DNA of 64,000 nt from an uncultured Acetatifactor sp. GTDB taxonomy: Bacteria; Bacillota; Clostridia; Lachnospirales; Lachnospiraceae. The stretch's first letter is position 1; each line of letters starts with the position of its first letter. Below, in pieces: positions 8,478-16,739 of the stretch. The notes below the pieces were generated by a model. The model saw nothing but the letters and a program-made list of their open reading frames with translations, was not told the origin of the DNA and ran no database searches. A program made the position numbers and the translations under genes. The DNA lies in contig CATKYJ010000024.1 in NCBI GenBank assembly GCA_949840885.1, forward strand, positions 1-64,000, written 5' to 3'.

Positions 8478-10208
8478 ATGAAAAACCAGTTTCTGAAAAA
8501 GACCATGGCACTGGCGCTGGCAGGAGCCATGACGCTGTCCATGGCAGCCTGCGGCAATGACAATGCAGGAAACGACAGCCAGACGGAAAGCAAACAGTCT
8601 GAGCAGCAGGAGTCTCCTGCGGAAAGCTCCGGCGAGGCTTCCGGGGAAGAAACTCCCGACCAGGGCAGCGAAGCAGAGGCGCCCCAGATGGAGGATACCA
8701 CCATCAAGATCCGCGTTATGAACGAATTCAAAAATCTGGATAAGGTTCTGGCGAAATATGAGGAGATGACAGCGGATGATCCCATCATGAGCAAGATCCA
8801 TCCAGAATTCGAGTGGATTGCAGGCGGCGATTACAAAGATAAGCTGCAGACGGCCATGCTGGACCGGGACAGCAGCGGCATTGACTTGATGTTCTGCGGA
8901 GGATGGCACGGACTGACTTCGTTTATCCAGAATGGAGATCTGAAAGATGTGTCTTCTTATTTCAATAATGATGCTTTCCCCGGCCTGAAGAACGCCTTTA
9001 GCGAGGACTTTGTGCAGGCCATGACCTCTTACATCCGTCAGGAGGACGGCTCCTACCAGAATGGCGTCTACGGCATCAACCTGGCCACTTTCTATGAGGA
9101 CAGCCGCGGCTTCATGTACCGGGAGGATCTGCGCAAGAAATATAACTGTGCTCCCATTACGGACGAGGAGAGTCTGCTGGAGTTCGTAAAGACCGTACAG
9201 GAGAACGAGGAGGGCATGATCGGTGTCAGCCTGTGGAACTTCTTCCGTCTGGACTCCCCCTGGTATTCCGCAAAGCATGACCATGTGTATACCCAGGACA
9301 ATGTAAACATCCTCGGCGACCAGACCTGGATCTGGGTGGGACTGAGCGATGACAACAAGACAGTCCTGAATGCAGTGGTTCCCGGCGACTCTGAGGAGGA
9401 ATTCGCCAAGATGCCTGCAGGCTATCAGGATGACTTCATTACAGCTTATATTCAGGATCGCACCAAATGGAACCCTTACTTAAACCCTAACCGCGGCGGC
9501 ACGGATACCGTGGAGAAGCCCGCAGCCATTGCCTACTCCGCACTGAGCGAGTATGAGAGCAAGGTAAAGACAGCCCTGGAGACCAATCCTGATGAAGAGT
9601 ATGGCTTCTATGTCATTGAAGACGCACAGCGCAATATGGAAGCCGGCGCTGTAGTCTGTGACATGGCCACCAACAACTGGCTGGTAGTGCCCGAGTGGTC
9701 TGAGAATACAGATGCCGTGATGTACTTCCTTGACTGGATGTTCGGCAGCCAGGAGGCCCATGATCTGTTCGATCTGGGCATCCAGGGAGAGGACTGGGAA
9801 GCAGTAGGCGAAGATGGCTACAAGAAGCTTGACATCGATGAGAACCTGGCATATTCCATGCCCACCTATTCCTTTACCCAGAACCCCACCTACATCAGAG
9901 TCAGCGAGTTTGTCAGCGAGAACTCTGAGATCAAGTCCCGCTACGACTATATGTACGATCCCTCCACATATGAGCTGAGCCCGCTGTCCGGATTCGTGTT
10001 CGACGCCACCAATGTGGAGACCCAGATCGCCAATGTATCCGCTCTTTCCAACGAGCTGCAGCTGACCATCTCCATGTATGACGCGGAAGAGGCGGCGCAG
10101 AAGATACAGCAGTGGCACGAGGATGCTACGGCAGTGGGACTGGAGGAGATCCGCGCAGAGCTGATTTCCCAGATTCAGGCATTCCTTGACGCCAAGAACG
10201 CTGGCTAA
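8478..10208 (+). CDS. Extracellular sugar-binding lipoprotein (importer I)
   Basis: This 576-residue lipoprotein is the solute-binding component of importer I. The signal peptide MKNQFLKKTMALALAGAM ends in the lipobox SMAAC with the lipidated Cys at residue 25, and is followed by an acidic Ser/Glu-rich tether of about 40 residues. The body has the two-lobed family 1 binding-protein pattern. ATG 8478 was chosen because AGGAGG lies 9 bases upstream and a proper signal peptide begins there; the same frame is open further upstream but without a ribosome site. It is followed by a strong terminator. Confidence 0.92.
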   Translation: MKNQFLKKTMALALAGAMTLSMAACGNDNAGNDSQTESKQSEQQESPAESSGEASGEETPDQGSEAEAPQMEDTTIKIRVMNEFKNLDKVLAKYEEMTADDPIMSKIHPEFEWIAGGDYKDKLQTAMLDRDSSGIDLMFCGGWHGLTSFIQNGDLKDVSSYFNNDAFPGLKNAFSEDFVQAMTSYIRQEDGSYQNGVYGINLATFYEDSRGFMYREDLRKKYNCAPITDEESLLEFVKTVQENEEGMIGVSLWNFFRLDSPWYSAKHDHVYTQDNVNILGDQTWIWVGLSDDNKTVLNAVVPGDSEEEFAKMPAGYQDDFITAYIQDRTKWNPYLNPNRGGTDTVEKPAAIAYSALSEYESKVKTALETNPDEEYGFYVIEDAQRNMEAGAVVCDMATNNWLVVPEWSENTDAVMYFLDWMFGSQEAHDLFDLGIQGEDWEAVGEDGYKKLDIDENLAYSMPTYSFTQNPTYIRVSEFVSENSEIKSRYDYMYDPSTYELSPLSGFVFDATNVETQIANVSALSNELQLTISMYDAEEAAQKIQQWHEDATAVGLEEIRAELISQIQAFLDAKNAG

Positions 10209-10253
10209 TAAAGGATGAGGCCTGTATATCCATATGTGAAATAGTGTGAAAAA

Positions 10254-10289
10254 GAGGGCCGCAGGCATGGTTGCCTGTGGCTCTCTTTT
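10254..10289 (+). terminator. Rho-independent terminator after importer I
   Basis: GAGGGCCGCAGGCA (10254-10267) pairs with TGCCTGTGGCTCTC (10272-10285), allowing G-U pairs, followed by TTTT. It ends the importer I transcript; the GH28-like gene 105 bases downstream would need read-through or its own promoter, and no clear promoter is visible between them. Confidence 0.8.
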
Positions 10290-10393
10290 CACCGCATATT
10301 CTGGCCGGACAGCAGAATCCGTCAGCAAATAGCAGGATAGGGGCAACATAACAGAGAATAAGAAGACAACGAAACACACAGAAAGGCGGCAAA

Positions 10394-11884
10394 ATGACAC
10401 AGGAAACGAATCAATTACGGATTTACCCAGTGCCCAAGGGCGCGGTGCTCCAGGAGGACTACTGCCTGCGGGTCAGGCCAGTGGGAACCCGGGACTGGCA
10501 GGAACTGAAGGCCTACCGGGTGAAAGTGGACATGCACGATGTGCGGCAGGCCTCCATGGCATATTTTGATTTTCAGGGCAGCGTGGAGGTGGAAATCACC
10601 TTTCCGAAGTTCTACACCGTGTACCGGGTGGATATCCGCCCTCTTTCCCTGGGAATCCAGGCTAAGACGGAGGCCAAACGGATTACCTTTACTTTGGACA
10701 AACCGGCGAATTTATCTGTGGAGGTGAACAAAGACCGCTTCCACAACCTGCATCTCTTTGCCGGAGCCCTGGAGGAGATGCCGGACAAGACAGGGGACAA
10801 TGTCCTGGTAGTCTCCGGCTCCTTGGAGCGGCCGGGTTTTCTGGGAGACGGCATCAATGAACAGCTGGAAGCCATGCCAAAGGGCAGGATGCTCTATGTG
10901 GAGCCAGGCATCTACTATATCGGGGAATGCGTCTGGCGCCTGCCCTCCCACACCCATATCTACCTGGAGGGCGGCGCCGTCCTCATCGGCGGACTGGCTC
11001 TGGAGCATGGGGAGGGGCTGCATATAGACGGCAGGGGAATCCTGTACCTGGCGGATTTTGCCAGATTCAGCAGTATAAACGGCATACGGCTGAACCACTC
11101 CCGCAATATTCTGCTGGAGAATCTGATCTTTATCAACCCGCCCCACTATACCGTATCCCTGGGCGACTGCGAGGACGTAATCATCCGCAATATCAAATCT
11201 TTCAGCTGTGAGGGATGGAGCGACGGGGTGGACATGATGAGCAGCAGGCGGGTGCTGGTGGAGAATTCTTTCCTGCGCACCTCTGACGACTGCGTGGCCG
11301 TCTACGGCAGCCGATGGGACAACCGCGGCGGCAGCAGCGAGATCACCGTGCGTCATACATCCCTCTGGGCGGATGTGGCCCATCCCATGATGATCGGCAC
11401 CCACGGGGACCATGAGCATGAGGGGGACGTCATCCGGGACATTTTGTTTGAAGACATCGATGTATTGGAACATCACGAGTTCCAGCCGGGATACCTGGGT
11501 GTGATGGCCATCAACGCAGGGGACAGGAACCTGGTGCAGGACATCACTTACCGGAATATCCGCATAGAGCCTTTTGAGCACGGCAAGGTGCTGGATTTTC
11601 AGGTGAAATGGAACCGGGATTACAACCCCGCGCCGGGCAGGGGCATTCGGAATATCCTGCTGGAACATGTAAACGTACTGTCGGGAGACGGGGAGGAGCC
11701 CTCGGTGATCGCAGGCTACAGCGAAGAATTCTCCGTTCGGGGCGTTGAAATCCGGGACTTCTGCCGGAACGGCAAAAAGGCGGAGAGCCTGGAGGAGGCA
11801 GGGATCCTGGTGGGGGATTATGCGGAGGATGTGCGGATGAGCCGGGTTGTCATGCCCCAGCCGGGAAATGCGGATTTACCTTGA
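10394..11884 (+). CDS. GH28-like parallel beta-helix glycosidase
   Basis: This 496-residue protein lacks a signal peptide. An N-terminal beta domain of about 130 residues is followed by a right-handed parallel beta-helix with polygalacturonase-type features: LEGGAVLIGG, HIDGRGIL, then catalytic-looking acids in CEGWSDGVDM (about residue 275), RTSDDCVAVYG (about 297) and MMIGTHGDHEHEG. These correspond to the NTD, DD and GHG motifs of GH28, with substitutions, so the substrate could be a galacturonide or another uronic or dextran-like polymer. The start has AGAAAGG upstream. It ends 21 bases from the convergent AraC gene. Confidence 0.7.
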   Translation: MTQETNQLRIYPVPKGAVLQEDYCLRVRPVGTRDWQELKAYRVKVDMHDVRQASMAYFDFQGSVEVEITFPKFYTVYRVDIRPLSLGIQAKTEAKRITFTLDKPANLSVEVNKDRFHNLHLFAGALEEMPDKTGDNVLVVSGSLERPGFLGDGINEQLEAMPKGRMLYVEPGIYYIGECVWRLPSHTHIYLEGGAVLIGGLALEHGEGLHIDGRGILYLADFARFSSINGIRLNHSRNILLENLIFINPPHYTVSLGDCEDVIIRNIKSFSCEGWSDGVDMMSSRRVLVENSFLRTSDDCVAVYGSRWDNRGGSSEITVRHTSLWADVAHPMMIGTHGDHEHEGDVIRDILFEDIDVLEHHEFQPGYLGVMAINAGDRNLVQDITYRNIRIEPFEHGKVLDFQVKWNRDYNPAPGRGIRNILLEHVNVLSGDGEEPSVIAGYSEEFSVRGVEIRDFCRNGKKAESLEEAGILVGDYAEDVRMSRVVMPQPGNADLP

Positions 11885-11905
11885 CCGGCCCGGATTCGTC
11901 CGGAT

Positions 11906-12820
11906 TTATTCCAACACCTCGTACTTGACCACCAGCTGTTGAATTTCCTGCTGCTGCAGGGCCTCCGTATGAGTCTGATGCCTGTAATCCTTAGGAGAGA
12001 TCCCCATAACCTGTTTGAAGATGCGGGAAAAGTAGTTGGCGCTGCTAAACCCGGTCTGCAGGGCAATGGTCTCCATACGCAGGTCCTCCTGCAGCAGCAT
12101 ATGACAGGCCATCTTCACACGGTAATTGATCAGATACTGGATCGGGGTAATGTGGAAATTTTCTTTAAATATTCTGGAGAGATGGGAGGCGGACAGGCAG
12201 CAGATGTCCGCCAGCTGCTCCAGGGTCAAAGGCTCCCTGTAATTGGCGTGGATAGTGTCCAGGCAGGTCTGCAGGCGATTGCTGGAATGCCGGACGCTGG
12301 GGAGGCTGCGCAGCGTTGCGTTGAGACGCATGACGAAAGTATAGGCGCAGGCGGAAGCGCTGAAAAAGTCATTGAGCTGCCGGCTGCAGGACAGCCGATA
12401 GAGCTCTTCCCAGTAGTCCAATACAGGACAGGAGTCCGGCAGAGTGAAAATATTTCCGTACTCGTTGACGATACTGTTGAGAATGTCGTGTCCTGCGGCA
12501 TTGAGCGTTATGAATTTCAGCTCCCAATGGGTGCTGCTCTTGGGCAGGAAGTATTTGACATAGCCTGGAGATTCCACCAGGAAAGCCTGCCCCGGCTTCA
12601 GCGTATAGGTGCGCGAATTGATGGTGATAGCGCCCTCGCCGGAAACCGTGTATTGAAATATGTATTGTCTTTTCTGGGTATTCAAGAGATTGATCACATA
12701 TCCCTGGGGATGTTTCCAATACTCCCGGCCGATGGAGACAAAAGAGTAATAATTCTCATATAAATTCAGATATTTAAAGTGATATTCATAAGTCTTATAG
12801 GTTTCATGCTTTTCGGACAT
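11906..12820 (-). CDS. AraC-family transcriptional regulator
   Basis: This 304-residue regulator has an N-terminal cupin-like sensing domain (TVSGEGAITINSRTYTLKPG, residues about 58-77) and a C-terminal double helix-turn-helix (LEQLADICCLSASHLSRIFK and TGFSSANYFSRIFKQVMGIS, residues about 200-280). It is divergent from the importer II operon and most likely controls it according to sugar supply. The start ATG 12820 has GGGAGGTG upstream. TATAAT on the minus strand at 12888-12893 is its probable -10. Confidence 0.92.
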   Translation of the reverse strand: MSEKHETYKTYEYHFKYLNLYENYYSFVSIGREYWKHPQGYVINLLNTQKRQYIFQYTVSGEGAITINSRTYTLKPGQAFLVESPGYVKYFLPKSSTHWELKFITLNAAGHDILNSIVNEYGNIFTLPDSCPVLDYWEELYRLSCSRQLNDFFSASACAYTFVMRLNATLRSLPSVRHSSNRLQTCLDTIHANYREPLTLEQLADICCLSASHLSRIFKENFHITPIQYLINYRVKMACHMLLQEDLRMETIALQTGFSSANYFSRIFKQVMGISPKDYRHQTHTEALQQQEIQQLVVKYEVLE

Positions 12821-13155
12821 ATGACACCTCCCGTTTGTGCATCTATATTACTATCTGGACAATTTCTGTAAAACAGCTCTCTGCGATATTATAGCACAAT
12901 ATAATCATTTTAGAAAGATAATTTCCTTATAGATAAATACAAAAAATAAAAAATTCCCATAAATACTGGAAAATACAATTTTAATGCCATCAGATGATGA
13001 TAGAATTGTATAAGAATAGAAAGATTTTGTGTATTTTATATATTATATACAAATGCTATGCTTAGTCTATCACAGAACTATGGATTTTACACATTCGGGG
13101 CCCAATGTGTAAAGCGATACTCGGTATAAATTCTGTTTAAGATGGAGGAAGAGGC
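12821..13155. other. AT-rich divergent control region between AraC and importer II
   Basis: This 335-base region has no credible gene. It contains the minus-strand -10 of the AraC gene (TATAAT, 12888-12893), an inverted repeat ATACAATT (12973-12980) / AATTGTAT (13004-13011) in its middle, and the importer II operator and -10 near the right end. The symmetrical central repeat could serve both promoters. Confidence 0.6.
13086..13130 (+). promoter_or_regulatory. Perfect palindromic operator over the -35 of importer II
   Basis: TTTACACATT (13086-13095) is repeated exactly in inverse at 13104-13113 with an 8-base GC-rich spacer. The -10 candidate TATAAA lies at 13125-13130, so the palindrome covers the position where a -35 would be. 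A site of this symmetry would suit a LacI/GntR-type repressor dimer rather than AraC direct repeats. The AGGAAGAGG ribosome site and ATG follow 25 bases later. Confidence 0.6.
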
Positions 13156-14826
13156 ATGACAAAGAAAAAACTTTTGACTATTATGCTCAGCTGGTGTATA
13201 GGGGCGGCCATGCTGGGAGGTTGCGGAAATTCTGACCCGGTGCCCCAAAAGAGCGAGGTCGGTAAGGATAGCGCAGAGACGGAGCAGAAAAGCGGCGGAC
13301 AGCCAAAGAGCGAGACGAAGCCGGAGGATGCGGATCCCTTTGGAGGATATGAGGAACCGATTGACATCAGTGTTCTTGCATTTGACACGCTGAAGACGGC
13401 CTGTCCGGAGGGCGTGGATTTTGACAACAATCCGTGGAAAAGCCTCTGGGAGAGCAAGGGCATCCGGATAGAGTATAAGGCAATCGTGGCGGACGGGGAG
13501 GCATTGCAGAGCAAGCTGAATCTCCTAGTGGCCAGCGAGGATCTGCCGGACAGCTTCAATGTAGGTTACAGCCTGTACCAGGAACTGAGGGATGCGGATC
13601 TGCTGGAGGATTTGACGGATGCGTACAATACTTATGCGTCAGATGACCTGAAAGAGCAGGCATATGCCGACGGGGGAAAGAACATGGGCCTGGTGACGGA
13701 CAAGGACGGCAGGATCTACGGCATTGCGCAGCCGGCGGACTACATGGACCAGGGCGCGGTGGTAGCTATACGCACGGACTGGATGAAGCAGCTGAACCGG
13801 GAAGCGCCGAGGACCATAGACGAGCTGTGGGATCTTGCCAGGGCTTTCAAGGAGAACAATATGGACGGTACCTGCACCATCGGTATCGGCGCCACCAAGG
13901 AAATCTCCGGAATGCTGGCCATGCGGTATCTGATAAATGCTTACGGCGGTCACGCAGGCATGTGGTATGAAGAGGACGGCCGGCTGGAATACTCTCTGAT
14001 CCAGCCCCGGATGAAGAATGCCCTTTCTAAGCTTCATGACAGATATGCGGAGGGGACTTTGGACCAGGAGTACGGCAGCAAAGGCGAAGCCCAGCTGTTC
14101 GAGGACGCGGTGGCAGGAAAGAGCGGAATCGTGGTCTGCAATATGACAGCGCCTTTCTACCTGGACAACGGTCTTTCCCTCGGACAGGAATGGGGGTATT
14201 TTCCCTTATATGACAGTGAGGGCGGCTATGCGCCGGTGGAGATGGCTCCGGGTTTCAGCGGTGCGGTGGTGTGCAGGAAAGGGTATGAGCATCCGGAAGC
14301 CATCATTAAAATGCTGAATCTGTTCGTGAAATACGGAACGGAGGATCCGGACACCTACGGGAGCAACGGTATCAACAATCTGTCCTATCCTTTTATCCTG
14401 AGCAGGGTGGGAGCCAATCATGCAAACTATATGGACTATAAGTATTTTGCGGAGACCGGAAAGGATCCGGAGCATCCGAATCCGGGCTATGCGGACTGCA
14501 AGGCCACCAATTTAAAGTATCTGGACGGCGATGTGGAGAGCCGCATTCTATATACGATATTCTCGGAAAAGGACAGTACCCAGGCCGTGCTTGCGGAGGA
14601 GATGGACGGAGGCGGTTATGTATTCAGCGCTTTCAAGGGAGCGCCGGGAGAGGCCTCTGTGAAATACGGCGGCACTCTGGGCACCATGGCAGACCAGATG
14701 ATGACGGATATCATTACCGGAGCGCAGCCGGTAGACTATTTTGATGAATTTGTAGAGATGTGGAAGACCAACGGCGGAGACGAGATCACAGAGGAGGTCA
14801 ATGACTGGTTCCGGAGCCAGAGGTAG
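13156..14826 (+). CDS. Extracellular sugar-binding lipoprotein (importer II)
   Basis: This 556-residue lipoprotein has a signal peptide with lipobox MLGGC (Cys 23), a charged tether rich in Lys, Glu and Ser, and a two-domain solute-binding body of the LplA/YtcQ type. It is the first gene of an operon that continues with two permeases and three hydrolase-like genes. The start is fixed by GGAGGAAGAGG upstream and the signal peptide. The substrate is unknown, but the co-transcribed hydrolases point to rhamnose- or galactose-containing glycans. Confidence 0.92.
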   Translation: MTKKKLLTIMLSWCIGAAMLGGCGNSDPVPQKSEVGKDSAETEQKSGGQPKSETKPEDADPFGGYEEPIDISVLAFDTLKTACPEGVDFDNNPWKSLWESKGIRIEYKAIVADGEALQSKLNLLVASEDLPDSFNVGYSLYQELRDADLLEDLTDAYNTYASDDLKEQAYADGGKNMGLVTDKDGRIYGIAQPADYMDQGAVVAIRTDWMKQLNREAPRTIDELWDLARAFKENNMDGTCTIGIGATKEISGMLAMRYLINAYGGHAGMWYEEDGRLEYSLIQPRMKNALSKLHDRYAEGTLDQEYGSKGEAQLFEDAVAGKSGIVVCNMTAPFYLDNGLSLGQEWGYFPLYDSEGGYAPVEMAPGFSGAVVCRKGYEHPEAIIKMLNLFVKYGTEDPDTYGSNGINNLSYPFILSRVGANHANYMDYKYFAETGKDPEHPNPGYADCKATNLKYLDGDVESRILYTIFSEKDSTQAVLAEEMDGGGYVFSAFKGAPGEASVKYGGTLGTMADQMMTDIITGAQPVDYFDEFVEMWKTNGGDEITEEVNDWFRSQR

Positions 14827-14846
14827 GAAAATATATGACAGGAGCG

Positions 14847-14884
14847 CAGGCTGCCGTAGCAGAAGCGGCAGCCTGTGGGCTTTT
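14847..14884 (+). terminator. Attenuator-like hairpin between binding-protein and permease genes
   Basis: CAGGCTGCCG (14847-14856) and CGGCAGCCTG (14866-14875) form a perfect 10-bp stem with a 9-base loop, followed by TGGGCTTTT. It sits between the lipoprotein stop and the permease start. A partial terminator here would give more binding protein than permease, a common arrangement. It also argues against a permease start at 14835, which would encode the hairpin. Confidence 0.75.
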
Positions 14885-14900
14885 GGGAAAGGATAAAGAG

Positions 14901-15818
14901 ATGGTTTCTGGGAAAACAAAAAAGAGACTGGATAAATTCAAGAGAAATCTCCCGCTCCATCTGATGCTGCTTCCGGGTGTCATTCTGATTGCGGTGTTTT
15001 GCTATATTCCTATGGGCGGTATTTTGATTGCGTTTCAGGACTACAAGGTGACGAAGGGGATTCTGCGGTCGGAGTGGGTGGGGTTAGAGAATTTCCGGTT
15101 TCTGTTTTCTTATCCGAACTTCGGACAGATTATGAGAAATACAGTATTCATCGCCTGCAGTAAGCTGGTGCTGGGGCTGATGGCACCTGTGGTCTTTGCA
15201 CTGCTTTTGAATGAAATCCGGCATGCCAGATATGCGAAAATCGTACAGACCCTGGTGTATCTGCCGAATTTTCTCTCATGGGTCATTCTGGGCGGCATTT
15301 TTGTCACATTGCTGTCTCCCACAGGCATCCTGAACAGGGCGCTGGACCTGATCGGAATGGGGCCCTACTATTTCATGGGAGATAACAGCCTGTTCCCCGG
15401 TACTTTGATCGTCACGGATGTGTGGAAAGGCTTCGGCTATGCCTCCATTATCTATCTGGCTACGCTCACCGGAATCAATCCGGAGCTGTATGAAGCGGCA
15501 GCCATCGACGGAGCCGGAAAATGGAAGCAGCTGATTCATGTGACGCTGCCGGGGCTTGCCCCCATTCTGTTCGTACAGGCGGTATTGTCTCTGGGCGGTA
15601 TTCTGAACGCCGGCATGGACCAGATCATGAATATGTACAGCCCCCAGGTCTATGCTTCCGGTGATATTCTGGACACCTATGTCTACCGGCTGGGGTTAGA
15701 GCAGGCCCAGTACAGCATGTCCACGGCCGCGGGGCTGTTCAAATCTATCATAGGACTGATACTGATGTCTGCGGCCTATCATTTTGCCGTAAAATACGGA
15801 GAGTATCAGTTGTTCTAG
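14901..15818 (+). CDS. Sugar ABC transporter permease, LplB-type (importer II)
   Basis: This 305-residue six-span permease has the EAA loop YEAAAIDGAGKWKQL around residue 197. ATG 14901 was chosen over the in-frame ATG at 14835 because the extra N-terminus would be encoded by the attenuator hairpin, while GGGAAAGGATAAAG precedes 14901 and the protein then starts like its homologues. It forms a heterodimer with the next gene product. Confidence 0.9.
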   Translation: MVSGKTKKRLDKFKRNLPLHLMLLPGVILIAVFCYIPMGGILIAFQDYKVTKGILRSEWVGLENFRFLFSYPNFGQIMRNTVFIACSKLVLGLMAPVVFALLLNEIRHARYAKIVQTLVYLPNFLSWVILGGIFVTLLSPTGILNRALDLIGMGPYYFMGDNSLFPGTLIVTDVWKGFGYASIIYLATLTGINPELYEAAAIDGAGKWKQLIHVTLPGLAPILFVQAVLSLGGILNAGMDQIMNMYSPQVYASGDILDTYVYRLGLEQAQYSMSTAAGLFKSIIGLILMSAAYHFAVKYGEYQLF

Positions 15819-15829
15819 GAGAAAAGAGT

Positions 15830-16723
15830 ATGATTGAAAATTCAAAACCATATAAGGTCTTTCTGATATTTGACTACATTTTTGTAGGTATTCTGGCGCT
15901 GATCTGCTTTCTGCCGCTGTTACATGTGTTTGCGGTCTCCTTAAGCGACAGGGTGGCCAATGGGGCGGGTGTTGTCACATTCTGGCCGGTGAACTTCAAT
16001 CTGGAGTCCTATAAATATGTGCTGAGGGATAATTCCTTTGCAAAAGCGCTTGGAATCAGCGTCCTGCGGACAGCGGTGGGATGCGCGGTGCAGATGACCA
16101 TGACGATCATGTGCGCCTATCCCCTGTCCAAAAGTGCGTATCAGATGCCCTCCCGAATTGTCTATGTGTGGTTTTTTCTGTTTGCCACCCTGTTCGGCGG
16201 AGGCCTGATTCCCACTTACCTGGTGGTGAAGCGTGCGCACCTGATCAATTCTTTCTGGGCTCTGATTATCCCGGGAGCGCTGCCCATCGGCAATGTGATC
16301 CTGCTGCTGAACTTTTTTAGAAATCTCCCCAGGGAGCTGGAGGAGGCGGCGAGAATGGACGGGGCCGGCCACATCAAAGTATTGACCGGCGTATATCTGC
16401 CCCTTTCCAAGGCCAGTATCGCCACCCTTTCCCTGTTTTGCATGGTGGGGCACTGGAACAGCTGGTTCGACGGAATGATCTATCTCAACGACATGAGCAG
16501 ACAGCCTCTGGCTACATTGCTGCACGCATTGGTGTCCCAGTCTGTACTGAATGTATTGCTGCAGACCACGGATATGGGTACTTTGAAGTCGCTGATGACC
16601 ATCACCAATGACAGCTTGCGGTCCGCCCAGCTTTTTATCGGTATGGTGCCGATTCTGTGCGTGTACCCGTTTCTGCAGAAATATTTTACCAAGGGAATCG
16701 TCATTGGCAGTGTGAAAGGATGA
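15830..16723 (+). CDS. Sugar ABC transporter permease, YtcP-type (importer II)
   Basis: This 297-residue second permease has the EAA loop EEAARMDGAGHIKVL near residue 180 and the terminal signature VIGSVKG. It follows the first permease after 11 bases with CTAGGAGAAAAG as ribosome site. No ATPase is encoded in the operon. Confidence 0.9.
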   Translation: MIENSKPYKVFLIFDYIFVGILALICFLPLLHVFAVSLSDRVANGAGVVTFWPVNFNLESYKYVLRDNSFAKALGISVLRTAVGCAVQMTMTIMCAYPLSKSAYQMPSRIVYVWFFLFATLFGGGLIPTYLVVKRAHLINSFWALIIPGALPIGNVILLLNFFRNLPRELEEAARMDGAGHIKVLTGVYLPLSKASIATLSLFCMVGHWNSWFDGMIYLNDMSRQPLATLLHALVSQSVLNVLLQTTDMGTLKSLMTITNDSLRSAQLFIGMVPILCVYPFLQKYFTKGIVIGSVKG

Positions 16724-16739
16724 CGGGAGAGGAGGACAC

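Noticed and set aside
14835..14900. Upstream start for the importer II permease
   Set aside because: The extra N-terminus would be encoded by a perfect terminator-like hairpin; ATG 14901 has the better ribosome site.
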